9,783 bases of DNA from Pyrinomonadaceae bacterium (GCA_014379795.1 JACMLC010000563.1:1-9783); one strand, 5' to 3'; shown: positions 1 through 8,785, numbered from the stretch's first letter. Notes: a model not told the origin generated them from the letters alone. Numbers and translations are program-made.

Positions 1-2
1 AT

Positions 3-410
3 GAGTTTCACTATCGCGGCATTTTGGATCGTGTTGAAAAAATAGATTTCCTGCGCGGCCTCGACGTGCTTTCCGTGCCAGCCACCTACGACGAGCCAAA
101 AGGGATTTTCCTGCTCGAAGCGATGGCCTGTGGCGTCCCGGTCGTGCAGCCCGCGCGCGGCGCGTTCACAGAGATTGTCGAGAAAACAAAAGGCGGATTG
201 CTCGTCAAACCTGATGATGTCGAAAGCCTCGCCGACGGCCTGCTTGAAATTTATCAAAATCCTTCGCTCGCGGCGGAGCTGGGCCGCAACGGCCAAGCGG
301 CAGTCCGCCAGCATTACAGCGTCGCGCGCATGGCAGACCGCGCATGCGTAGTTTACGAAAGCCTGTTGGATGAGACAGGGCAAAAAAGCGTGCGTGTCAG
401 TGCAGCTTAA
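3..410 (+). CDS. Glycosyltransferase family 4, C-terminal fragment (5'-truncated by window edge)
   Basis: This is the last 135 residues of a retaining, GT-B fold glycosyltransferase; the reading frame is open from base 3 and the true start lies upstream of the window. The DEPKGIFLLEAMACGVPVV stretch holds the family-4 E-x7-E motif (Glu of DEP to Glu of LLEA), which contacts the nucleotide-sugar donor, followed by the usual GVPVVQP strand, a GGLLV-PDD turn and the ADGL...N...GRNGQAAV helix that closes the C-terminal Rossmann domain. Family knowledge: such enzymes build exopolysaccharide, lipopolysaccharide or glycolipids in the cytoplasm; the acceptor cannot be told here. The TTG at 24 could open a shorter frame, but the coding homology continues before it (EFHYRGI), so it is not a start. 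A 154-nt gap holding a large hairpin separates it from the ABC ATPase, so cotranscription is possible but not shown. Confidence 0.9.
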   Translation, partial: EFHYRGILDRVEKIDFLRGLDVLSVPATYDEPKGIFLLEAMACGVPVVQPARGAFTEIVEKTKGGLLVKPDDVESLADGLLEIYQNPSLAAELGRNGQAAVRQHYSVARMADRACVVYESLLDETGQKSVRVSAA

Positions 411-414
411 GAAT

Positions 415-540
415 TAAACAGGGATGGACAGGATAAACAGGATGAAGAAGGGGTAAAAGGGGAATAGGGAAATAGGGAAATGGAGGACAAGCGACACTGC
501 TTCCTATTTCCCTGTTTCCCTTTTACCCTATTCCCCTTAC
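415..540. repeat. Composite tandem-unit quasi-palindrome after the glycosyltransferase (element 1)
   Basis: It starts 5 nt past the glycosyltransferase stop. First come three 9-nt units (ggatggaca, ggataaaca, ggatgaaga; 422-448). Then come G-rich 8-9-nt units (450-482) such as ggggaata and gggaaata. After a spacer of about 20 nt the inverse follows: 503-521 pairs with roughly 465-484, and C-tracts at 510-512, 518-520, 526-528 and 533-536 mirror G-tracts at 450-453, 459-462, 467-469 and 475-477. Outside that core the pairing is imperfect. A TTACTTTTT run at 537-545 follows the right arm, so the RNA could act as an intrinsic terminator for the glycosyltransferase. A 19-bp stretch (458-476) recurs exactly at 3262-3280. 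Confidence 0.8.
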
Positions 541-550
541 TTTTTCCCGT

Positions 551-555
551 AGGAG
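551..555 (+). promoter_or_regulatory. Ribosome binding site AGGAG that fixes the TTG start of the ABC ATPase
   Basis: AGGAG sits 9 nt before TTG 565. An in-frame TGA at 559-561 rules out any earlier start, and the next conserved residues follow immediately, so TTG 565 is the start. The site lies 10 nt downstream of the right arm of the 415-540 hairpin. Confidence 0.75.
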
Positions 556-564
556 CTTTGAAGT

Positions 565-1233
565 TTGCTCGAAGTCGCCAATCTGACTAAAGAATATCCG
601 ACGCCGCAAGGCTCGCTTGCTATTCTTTCGGACATTTCTCTGACGCTCGCGCGCGGGGATGCCGTCTCGATCATGGGGCCATCGGGCAGCGGCAAGAGCA
701 CTTTGCTCTACATCGTCGGCGCGCTTGAGCCGCCGAGCGCGGGGCGTGTCACGCTTGATAATCAGAATCCGTTCGAGCTGAAAGAGAGAGAGCTGGCGGC
801 GTTCAGGAATCGAAAGATCGGGTTTGTGTTTCAAGACCACTGTTTGCTGCCGCAATGCTCCGTGCTGGAAAACGTGTTGACGCCGACGCTGGTCGCGGAA
901 GATGACGGTAACGACGCGCAGGCGAGGGCGCGTGCATTGCTTGAGCAGGTCGGGCTTGGCGAGCGCATTGCGCATCGTCCTGCGGAATTGTCCGGCGGCG
1001 AAAAGCAACGCGTCGCGCTGGCGCGCGCCTTAGTGATGAAGCCGCTGCTGCTGCTCTGCGACGAGCCGACCGGACATCTGGATCATAAATCGGCGGAAGT
1101 CGTCGCCTCGCTCCTCTTTGAATTGCACAGGCAACAGGAGACGATTCTCATCGTCGTCACGCACAGCTCAGAGCTGGCCGCGCGCTTTCCCACGCGCTAC
1201 GAATTGCATGAGCAACAACTGGTGAAAAGATGA
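565..1233 (+). CDS. ABC transporter ATP-binding protein, LolD/YbbA/MacB type
   Basis: A complete 222-residue nucleotide-binding subunit, the usual length for the LolD/YbbA group. Visible motifs in order: Walker A GPSGSGKS (38-45), Q-loop FQDHCLLP (89-96), signature LSGGEKQR (142-149), Walker B LLLLCDEPT (161-169, with D166 and catalytic E167), D-loop HLD (171-173, where NLD is commoner) and switch His200 in VVTH. All catalytic residues are present, so it should be an active ATPase. The LPQCSVLENV segment after the Q-loop is typical of ATPases that pair with FtsX-type permeases, and such a permease follows 62 nt downstream. Family knowledge: these work at the inner membrane as mechanotransmitters that extract lipoproteins or lipids or drive efflux, not as classic importers. 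Start is TTG with a good Shine-Dalgarno. The TGA stop is embedded in the left arm of an inverted repeat. Which of LolD, YbbA or MacB is nearest cannot be decided from sequence alone. Confidence 0.93.
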   Translation: MLEVANLTKEYPTPQGSLAILSDISLTLARGDAVSIMGPSGSGKSTLLYIVGALEPPSAGRVTLDNQNPFELKERELAAFRNRKIGFVFQDHCLLPQCSVLENVLTPTLVAEDDGNDAQARARALLEQVGLGERIAHRPAELSGGEKQRVALARALVMKPLLLLCDEPTGHLDHKSAEVVASLLFELHRQQETILIVVTHSSELAARFPTRYELHEQQLVKR

Positions 1234-1267
1234 AAGCCAAGCTATTAATAGCATCGCTTTCATCTTT
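1226..1267. repeat. Nested inverted repeat between ABC ATPase and permease genes
   Basis: Twelve-base arms aaagatgaaagc (1226-1237) and gctttcatcttt (1256-1267) are perfect complements. The space between them contains a second perfect 12-bp palindrome, gctattaatagc (1241-1252). The ATPase stop codon TGA (1231-1233) lies within the left arm. In RNA it would form a stem just after the stop and 28 nt before the permease ATG, so it could adjust permease expression or protect the upstream message. No T-run follows directly, so it is not a convincing terminator. Confidence 0.7.
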
Positions 1268-1295
1268 CCGCTCTTCCGCCTTTATCTTTTGATTG

Positions 1296-4200
1296 ATGCG
1301 AACATCTGCCCTTCTCAAACGCAATCTAATCTACTTCTGGCGCACTAATCTGGCGGTCATCGCGGGCGTTGCGATTGCGGTCGCGGTTCTTGCGGGTGCG
1401 CTTCTTGTCGGCGATTCCGTGCGCGCGAGTTTGCGAGACCTTTTCCTGCAAAGACTCGGCAGCACGAGCCACGTCGTCTCTGCCCAAAACTTTTTCCGCG
1501 AGCAGCTTGCATACGAGATGCAGGCTGATGGGCGTTTCGCGGCGGATGGTTTTGGGGCGACGTGTCCGCTCATCGTGCTTGAAGGCAGCGTCACGCATGA
1601 AGAGAGCGGGCGGCGCGGGATGGATGTCTTGGTCTACGGCGTGGACGAGCGTTTCTGGAAATTTCATGGAAGCGTGGGACAGCCTCCCTCTGGCCGCGAG
1701 ATTTTAATCAGCCCGAGTCTGGCGGAAGAATTAAAAGCCGCGAGCAATGATGCTTTGCTCTTGAGGGTCGTGAAGCCGTCCGACATTTCCATTGAATCCC
1801 TGCACGGGCGCAAAGATGACGCCGGGCGCACCTTGCGATTAACTTTACGCGAAGCTTTGCCCGCAAGTGCGCTCGGAGAATTTTCCATTCGCCCACAACA
1901 AACGAGCGTGCGCGCGGTCTTTGTCCCGCTTCAATTATTACAGAAAGATTTAGAGCAGGAGGGCAAAGCCAACACTGTTCTGGTCTCCGCAAAGCAAAGC
2001 GAAACCAAGCCCGATTCATTGCAAAAAATCCTGAAAGACAAAATCTCGCTCGCGGACATGGGCGTCAGCCTGCGCGCTTTGCAAGAGCAGGGCAGTCTCT
2101 CGCTGGAAACAGAGAGCGCGGTGATTAATGATGCGCTCGCAGAGACGGCGCATGCGACCGCCACTGAGATGGGGATGCGCGTCGCGCCCGTCAACTCTTA
2201 TCTTGCCAACAGCATCCGCGCGGGCGAGCGCGAGATTCCTTATTCGATTGTGACGGCGATTGATGACGAGCGCTTTGCAGAGCTGCGCACGGCGGGAGAG
2301 CCTACGCCGCTTATTTTGAATGAATGGGCGGCCAATGATCTGGGCGCGAAGACGGGCGACGAGGTGACGCTGGAATATTACCTGTGGCAGCCGGACGGAA
2401 GCCTCAAGACACAGAGCGCGCAGTTCCGGCTGGCGGGCATCGTTCCGATTAAAGGCGCGGCGGCAGACCGCGACCTTGTGCCGGAATATCCGGGCATCAC
2501 TCAATCCGAAAGCATCTCTGATTGGGACCCGCCGTTTCCGGTTGACCTGAGCCGGATACGAAAACAGGACGAAGATTACTGGCGCGACTATCGCACGACG
2601 CCGAAGGCTTTTATTCCTTTGTCGAAGGGACAGGAATTGTGGGGCACGCGTTTTGGCAAGCTCACTTCGATGCGCCTGATTCCGCCGGATGTTTCGCAGC
2701 TTCAGACTGCGCTCGAAAGTTTTCAAACGAATTTGAGAGCGAAGCTAAATCCGGCTGAGATGAATTTCGTTGTTTACCCGGCGCGTGCCGAAGGCATAGA
2801 GGCTTCGCGCGGCGCGACAAATTTCGGAGAATATTTTCTTTACTTCAGCTTCTTTCTGGTCGTTTCGGCTCTGATGCTGGCCGCGCTCTTTTTCAAGCTC
2901 GGCGTCGAGCAACGCCTGCGCGAGATCGGAACCTTGCAGGCCATCGGTTTTCCAGCGAGCAGGATTCGCACGCTCTTTCTCGCAGAAGGATTTTTGCTCT
3001 CAATCATCGGCAGCCTGTTGGGACTTCTTGGCGCAGTTGCTTACGGCAAGCTGATGATGCACGGCCTCAGCACTTGGTGGGTCGGCGCGGTGGGGACGAC
3101 GATGCTGCGGCTGCATATTTCTCCGCTCTCTTTAATCATCGGCGCGGCGGGCGGAGTCTTGGCTGCGCTGCTCTGCATCATGTGGACATTGCGCACGCTC
3201 AGGCGAGTTTCAACGCGCAGCCTCCTGCACGGGGGAAGGCAAGAAGGGGGAAGAGGGGAACAGGGGAATAGGGAAATAGGAAAACCAAAACGCACAAGAC
3301 GGTTTCTTCGTTTTCCCCTTTTTCCCTTTTCCCCTTTTTCCCTTTTTGCCCCGTTGGGTTTGATTGTGATCGTGCTGGCGGCGTTGAATATTATCAATCA
3401 GGTCGCCGGTTTTTTCGGGGGCGGGACACTGCTGCTCGTCGCGCTGCTCTGTTACGAGTGGGCTTGGCTGCGGCGCGGGTCTGGAGGCTTGATTGCCGGA
3501 AGAGGTTGGTGGCCGGTTCTAAGGATGGGATTTCGCAACGCCACGTCGCGTCCCGCTAGAAGCGTGCTCTGCATCTCGCTCATCGCTTCCGCAGCTTTTA
3601 TCGTCGTCGCGGTGGATGCTTTCAGGCGTCATGATAAAGATATTGTTTCCGATAAAAAATCCGGGAGCGGCGGTTATGCGTTGTTGGGCGAATCGGATTT
3701 GCCGCTGGTTTATGATGCGAACACGCCTGCGGGGCGCGAGGCTTTAAATCTTAACGCCGGTCAGGATTCAGGCGAGTTGGCGGAAGTCTCTTACACGCGT
3801 TTTCGCCTGCGCCCGGGCGATGATGCGAGCTGTTTGAATCTTTACCAGCCGCGCGAGCCGCGCATGCTGGCCGCGACTGAAGATTTTATAGAGAGCAATC
3901 GCTTTGCCTTTCAGGACTCTCTCAAGGGCGCGTCAGATACAGAGAAAGCGAATCCGTGGCTGCTCTTAAATCGCGAGTTCGCGGACGGCGCGATTCCGGT
4001 TATCGCCGATGCTAATTCGATGACATACGTGCTGCACAAAAAGCTCGGCGAAGATTTCGTGTTGGAGCAAAGCGGCGGGGCAGAGCCAATTCGCCTGCGT
4101 CTCGTCGCAAGCCTTTCGGACAGTTTGTTTCAGAGCGAGCTTTTGATGTCGGCGAAAAATTTCCTGCGCCTCTTTCCAGAGATAGAGGGGTACAGCTTCT

Positions 4201-4712
4201 TTCTTATAGACGCTCCGGCGTCTGTGCAGCTTGCCGCACTGAGCGGCCATTTGGAAGAACGTCTGGCGGATTTCGGTTTCGATGCGGTTTCGACCTCAGA
4301 GCGAATCGCGGAATTTCATAAGGTTGAGAACACTTATCTTTCAACTTTTCAGATGCTCGGCGGGTTGGGGCTTGCGCTCGGAACCTTGGGGTTGGCGGCT
4401 GTGTTGTTGCGCAATGTGCTTGAGCGGCGTCGTGAGCTGGCGCTGCTGCGCGCGGTGGGTTACGGGCAAAAACATTTCGCGGCGATGGTGATTGCCGAAA
4501 ATGCTTTTCTGTTATTCAGTGGATTGATTATCGGGACGGCTTGCGCGCTGCTGGCGATTGCGCCCGTCTGGTTCGCGCGCGGCGGGCGGCTTCCGATAGC
4601 TTCCCTGAGCCTGCTGCTCTTTGTCGTAGCCGTCTCCGGCCTTCTCGCTTCCATCGCCGCAACGATGGCGGCGATACGCTCGCCTTTGCTTCCATCCCTA
4701 CGCGCAGAATAA
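1296..4712 (+). CDS. ABC transporter permease, double FtsX/MacB-type (YbbP-like topology), 1138 aa
   Basis: The membrane partner of the preceding ATPase. Reading the hydrophobicity by eye, residues are approximate: TM1 20-40, followed by the GDSVRASLRDLFLQRLG amphipathic stretch and a large periplasmic region to about 508; TM2 510-533, TM3 562-586 and TM4 608-635 form the first FtsX module (with LREIGTLQAIGFPASRIR between TM2 and TM3, the usual coupling loop). Two central helices lie at about 686-725; TM7 754-776 starts the second module with a periplasmic region of about 240 residues, and TM8-10 lie at about 1015-1040, 1064-1092 and 1100-1128 with the matching RRELALLRAVGYGQKH loop. The 1+3+2+1+3 layout is that of E. 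coli YbbP-like proteins; the first periplasmic domain appears longer than usual. The start is ATG 1296; TTG 1293 just before it is possible, and neither has a clear Shine-Dalgarno, suggesting coupling to the ATPase. Residues 646-686 are encoded by an inserted palindromic repeat. The stop codon overlaps the start of the 4712-4790 palindrome. Substrate unknown. Confidence 0.9.
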   Translation: MRTSALLKRNLIYFWRTNLAVIAGVAIAVAVLAGALLVGDSVRASLRDLFLQRLGSTSHVVSAQNFFREQLAYEMQADGRFAADGFGATCPLIVLEGSVTHEESGRRGMDVLVYGVDERFWKFHGSVGQPPSGREILISPSLAEELKAASNDALLLRVVKPSDISIESLHGRKDDAGRTLRLTLREALPASALGEFSIRPQQTSVRAVFVPLQLLQKDLEQEGKANTVLVSAKQSETKPDSLQKILKDKISLADMGVSLRALQEQGSLSLETESAVINDALAETAHATATEMGMRVAPVNSYLANSIRAGEREIPYSIVTAIDDERFAELRTAGEPTPLILNEWAANDLGAKTGDEVTLEYYLWQPDGSLKTQSAQFRLAGIVPIKGAAADRDLVPEYPGITQSESISDWDPPFPVDLSRIRKQDEDYWRDYRTTPKAFIPLSKGQELWGTRFGKLTSMRLIPPDVSQLQTALESFQTNLRAKLNPAEMNFVVYPARAEGIEASRGATNFGEYFLYFSFFLVVSALMLAALFFKLGVEQRLREIGTLQAIGFPASRIRTLFLAEGFLLSIIGSLLGLLGAVAYGKLMMHGLSTWWVGAVGTTMLRLHISPLSLIIGAAGGVLAALLCIMWTLRTLRRVSTRSLLHGGRQEGGRGEQGNREIGKPKRTRRFLRFPLFPFSPFSLFAPLGLIVIVLAALNIINQVAGFFGGGTLLLVALLCYEWAWLRRGSGGLIAGRGWWPVLRMGFRNATSRPARSVLCISLIASAAFIVVAVDAFRRHDKDIVSDKKSGSGGYALLGESDLPLVYDANTPAGREALNLNAGQDSGELAEVSYTRFRLRPGDDASCLNLYQPREPRMLAATEDFIESNRFAFQDSLKGASDTEKANPWLLLNREFADGAIPVIADANSMTYVLHKKLGEDFVLEQSGGAEPIRLRLVASLSDSLFQSELLMSAKNFLRLFPEIEGYSFFLIDAPASVQLAALSGHLEERLADFGFDAVSTSERIAEFHKVENTYLSTFQMLGGLGLALGTLGLAAVLLRNVLERRRELALLRAVGYGQKHFAAMVIAENAFLLFSGLIIGTACALLAIAPVWFARGGRLPIASLSLLLFVVAVSGLLASIAATMAAIRSPLLPSLRAE
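3231..3353. repeat. In-frame tandem-unit quasi-palindrome inside the permease gene (element 2)
   Basis: The left arm is made of 8-nt units: ggggaaga, ggggaaca, ggggaata, gggaaata, ggaaaacc (3247-3286), preceded by further G-rich bases from 3231. After a spacer of about 14 nt, 3301-3353 gives the imperfect inverse, with C-tracts at 3315-3318, 3324-3326, 3331-3334, 3340-3342 and 3349-3352. Its length, 123 nt, is exactly 41 codons with no stop. It encodes a Gly/Arg/Glu-rich arm, then a basic turn (GKPKRTRR), then a Phe/Pro/Leu-rich arm (FPLFPFSPFSLF). It lies just after TM4, at a predicted cytoplasmic linker (residues 646-686). The repeat shares 19 identical bases with 458-476. Confidence 0.8.
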
Positions 4713-4790
4713 GGGTGAAGGGGATAGGGTGTAGGGTGTAGCAAGAACAATTGTCTTGAGCTACACCCTACACCCTATCCCCTTCACCCT
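4712..4790. terminator. 79-bp near-complete palindrome between convergent genes (element 3), likely terminator
   Basis: Arms of 31 bp are perfect inverted complements (4712-4742 and 4760-4790). The 17-base centre itself contains the palindrome acaattgt, so almost the whole element is self-complementary. The arm is four near-heptads: gggtgaa, ggggata, gggtgta, gggtgta. It fills the gap between the permease stop (4710-4712) and the stop of the minus-strand EamA gene (4795-4797). On the plus strand the stem is followed by GTTTTTA, as expected of an intrinsic terminator for the ABC operon. On the minus strand the flank is TTATTCTG, a much poorer U-tract. Confidence 0.8.
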
Positions 4791-4794
4791 GTTT

Positions 4795-5244
4795 TTACGA
4801 TTGTGGCTTGAAATAAAGCACCAGCCCTGTGCCGATTGAGGCCATGAGGATGCCCAGATAGAGCAGCGGATTGGGCGCGGTCTTTGGCGGATGCAACAAC
4901 ATCGAGAACAGGACGTTGACGATGGGCGCGCCCGCAAACACGACCGGCATGACGTAGGTCGGCAGGCCGCCCGTCCTGAACGCATAGATGATGCAAATGG
5001 CTCCGAGTGCGCCGAGCGCGCCGCCGATGGTCGCAAACGTAGAGCCTTTCATGTTGAAGCCATTCAACTGCCCTTGCGACCAGAGGGTGATGAGCGGAAA
5101 CATGACTCCAATCAAAAAGTAAGCGATGCCGACGCACAGCATAGCGCGCAAGGGACTGCCAAGCTCTACCTGTCCGCGATGCAGCACAGGCCCGTACAAA
5201 CCCCACGAAATCGCCGCGCCCAGCGCGAAAACAATCCAGATCAT
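4795..5244 (-). CDS. Small EamA/DMT-type membrane protein with five helices
   Basis: A 149-residue, very hydrophobic protein with about five membrane spans (residues near 2-20, 32-54, 67-89, 94-116 and 126-145). Gly/Ala-rich helices such as the GGALGALGAICIIYAFRTGG segment and the final LGILMASIGTGLVLYF are typical of one EamA repeat of the drug/metabolite transporter superfamily. Classic EamA transporters carry two such repeats (about 300 residues, ten spans); a single repeat of this length matches the five-span subgroup, which would have to dimerise. No substrate can be named. ATG 5244 was chosen because GGAG lies 8 nt upstream; the in-frame TTG at 5250 would be only 2 nt from that site. 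It is on the same strand as the TonB-dependent receptor ending 108 nt upstream, and no U-run follows the intervening hairpin on this strand, so read-through from the receptor is plausible. Confidence 0.75.
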   Translation of the reverse strand: MIWIVFALGAAISWGLYGPVLHRGQVELGSPLRAMLCVGIAYFLIGVMFPLITLWSQGQLNGFNMKGSTFATIGGALGALGAICIIYAFRTGGLPTYVMPVVFAGAPIVNVLFSMLLHPPKTAPNPLLYLGILMASIGTGLVLYFKPQS

Positions 5245-5252
5245 ACGCAAGT

Positions 5253-5256
5253 CTCC
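5253..5256 (-). promoter_or_regulatory. Ribosome binding site GGAG fixing ATG 5244
   Basis: GGAG on the minus strand lies 8 nt before ATG 5244 and only 2 nt beyond the end of the 5259-5347 hairpin. It decides against the TTG at 5250. Confidence 0.65.
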
Positions 5257-5258
5257 AG

Positions 5259-5347
5259 AGGAATCCGGAAGTCAGGAGCCAGAAGCCAGAATGAAAAGCT
5301 ATCCACGCATTCTTATTTTGGCTTCTGGCTCCTGACTTCTGACTCCT
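5259..5347. repeat. Heptad-unit palindrome between receptor and EamA genes (element 4)
   Basis: A 21-bp core is perfectly inverted (5268-5288 and 5319-5339). Pairing continues outward with mismatches to 5259 and 5347. The arm is a run of 7-nt units: gaagtca, ggagcca, gaagcca, gaatgaa. The spacer is about 30 nt. It occupies most of the 107-nt gap between the receptor stop and the EamA ATG. On the minus strand, where both genes lie, no U-run follows the stem, so it is not a good terminator; it may stabilise the receptor mRNA 3' end. On the plus strand it is followed by GTTTTTA. Unlike the other three elements it has no GGG tracts. Confidence 0.8.
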
Positions 5348-5351
5348 GTTT

Positions 5352-8501
<3,150 letters not shown>

Positions 8502-8511
8502 GAAATGATTA

Positions 8512-8516
8512 CCCTC
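8512..8516 (-). promoter_or_regulatory. Ribosome binding site GAGGG for the receptor starting at 8501
   Basis: GAGGG on the minus strand lies 10 nt before ATG 8501 and supports that start over the upstream extension of the frame to 8606, which encodes no signal peptide at its own beginning. Confidence 0.6.
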
Positions 8517-8577
8517 GTATGTGCCTGATATTAAGGAAGTATTTTTGCGCTTTACCAATCCGGCGCGAAGATTTAAC

Positions 8578-8599
8578 AATACCTTACCGGAAAGGTATT
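8578..8599. promoter_or_regulatory. 22-bp perfect dyad, candidate operator or hairpin
   Basis: AATACCTT (8578-8585) and AAGGTATT (8592-8599) are perfect complements with a 6-nt centre. A second dyad overlaps its right end: ATTCTAC (8597-8603) and GTAGAAT (8623-8629). The position, 77-98 bp upstream of the minus-strand receptor start, suits an operator or a structured leader. Regulator unknown. Confidence 0.5.
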
Positions 8600-8640
8600 C
8601 TACCAACCACTAACGGGATTTAGTAGAATTCGTTCCGGCC

Positions 8641-8690
8641 TTTTACAATCTGTTGACAGCGAATAGCCGGAGTTTTACACCTTTTTTACA
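8641..8690. promoter_or_regulatory. Three helically phased TTTTACA repeats
   Basis: TTTTACA occurs at 8641-8647, 8673-8679 and 8684-8690. The start-to-start distances are 32 and 11 bp, close to three turns and one turn of DNA, so all three would face the same side. They bracket and overlap the candidate TTGACA promoter, as expected of a multi-site operator, though AT-rich chance repetition is possible. Confidence 0.45.
8653..8680 (+). promoter_or_regulatory. Possible sigma-70-type promoter for the plus-strand receptor
   Basis: A perfect -35 consensus TTGACA (8653-8658) is followed after 16 bp by TTACAC (8675-8680), a weak -10. An alternative lies downstream: TTTACA (8685-8690), 18 bp, TTGATA (8709-8714), which gives a leader of about 75 nt. 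The -35 is good but the -10 is poor in both readings. Confidence 0.35.
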
Positions 8691-8780
8691 ACAAACGCGC
8701 CGGATTTATTGATAATAAGATGCTATTCAAGTAAAAGGTTTAGGCCCGCTTCAATTTTATTTCATCGCCCGAATTTATCA

Positions 8781-8785
8781 AGGAG
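8781..8785 (+). promoter_or_regulatory. Ribosome binding site AGGAG fixing the GTG start of the second receptor
   Basis: AGGAG lies 8 nt before GTG 8794, and the reading frame from that GTG begins directly with a signal peptide, so the non-ATG start is well supported. Confidence 0.8.

Noticed and set aside
523..1008. 161-codon minus-strand frame opposite the ABC ATPase
   Set aside because: It overlaps the Walker A, Q-loop and signature coding region of a certain gene; composition is that of an antisense shadow.
2016..2726. 236-codon open frame on the minus strand inside the permease gene
   Set aside because: It is antisense to a well-supported permease frame, rich in Arg/Ala/His as expected of a GC-rich shadow, and shows no domain or start site.
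5268..5339. tRNA or structured ncRNA gene
   Set aside because: The fold is one long stem of heptad units without cloverleaf arms or a recognisable RNA family.
415..5347. CRISPR array
   Set aside because: The repeats are adjacent short units in inverted arms, not direct repeats separated by unique spacers, and no cas gene is present.
4712..5347. Insertion sequence bounded by the palindromes at 4712-4790 and 5259-5347
   Set aside because: The two palindromes differ in sequence, and the gene between them is a membrane protein, not a transposase; no target duplication was found.
8502..8606. Longer receptor start at 8606 (35 extra residues)
   Set aside because: The extension would put a charged leader before the signal peptide; ATG 8501 has a Shine-Dalgarno and begins the signal peptide.
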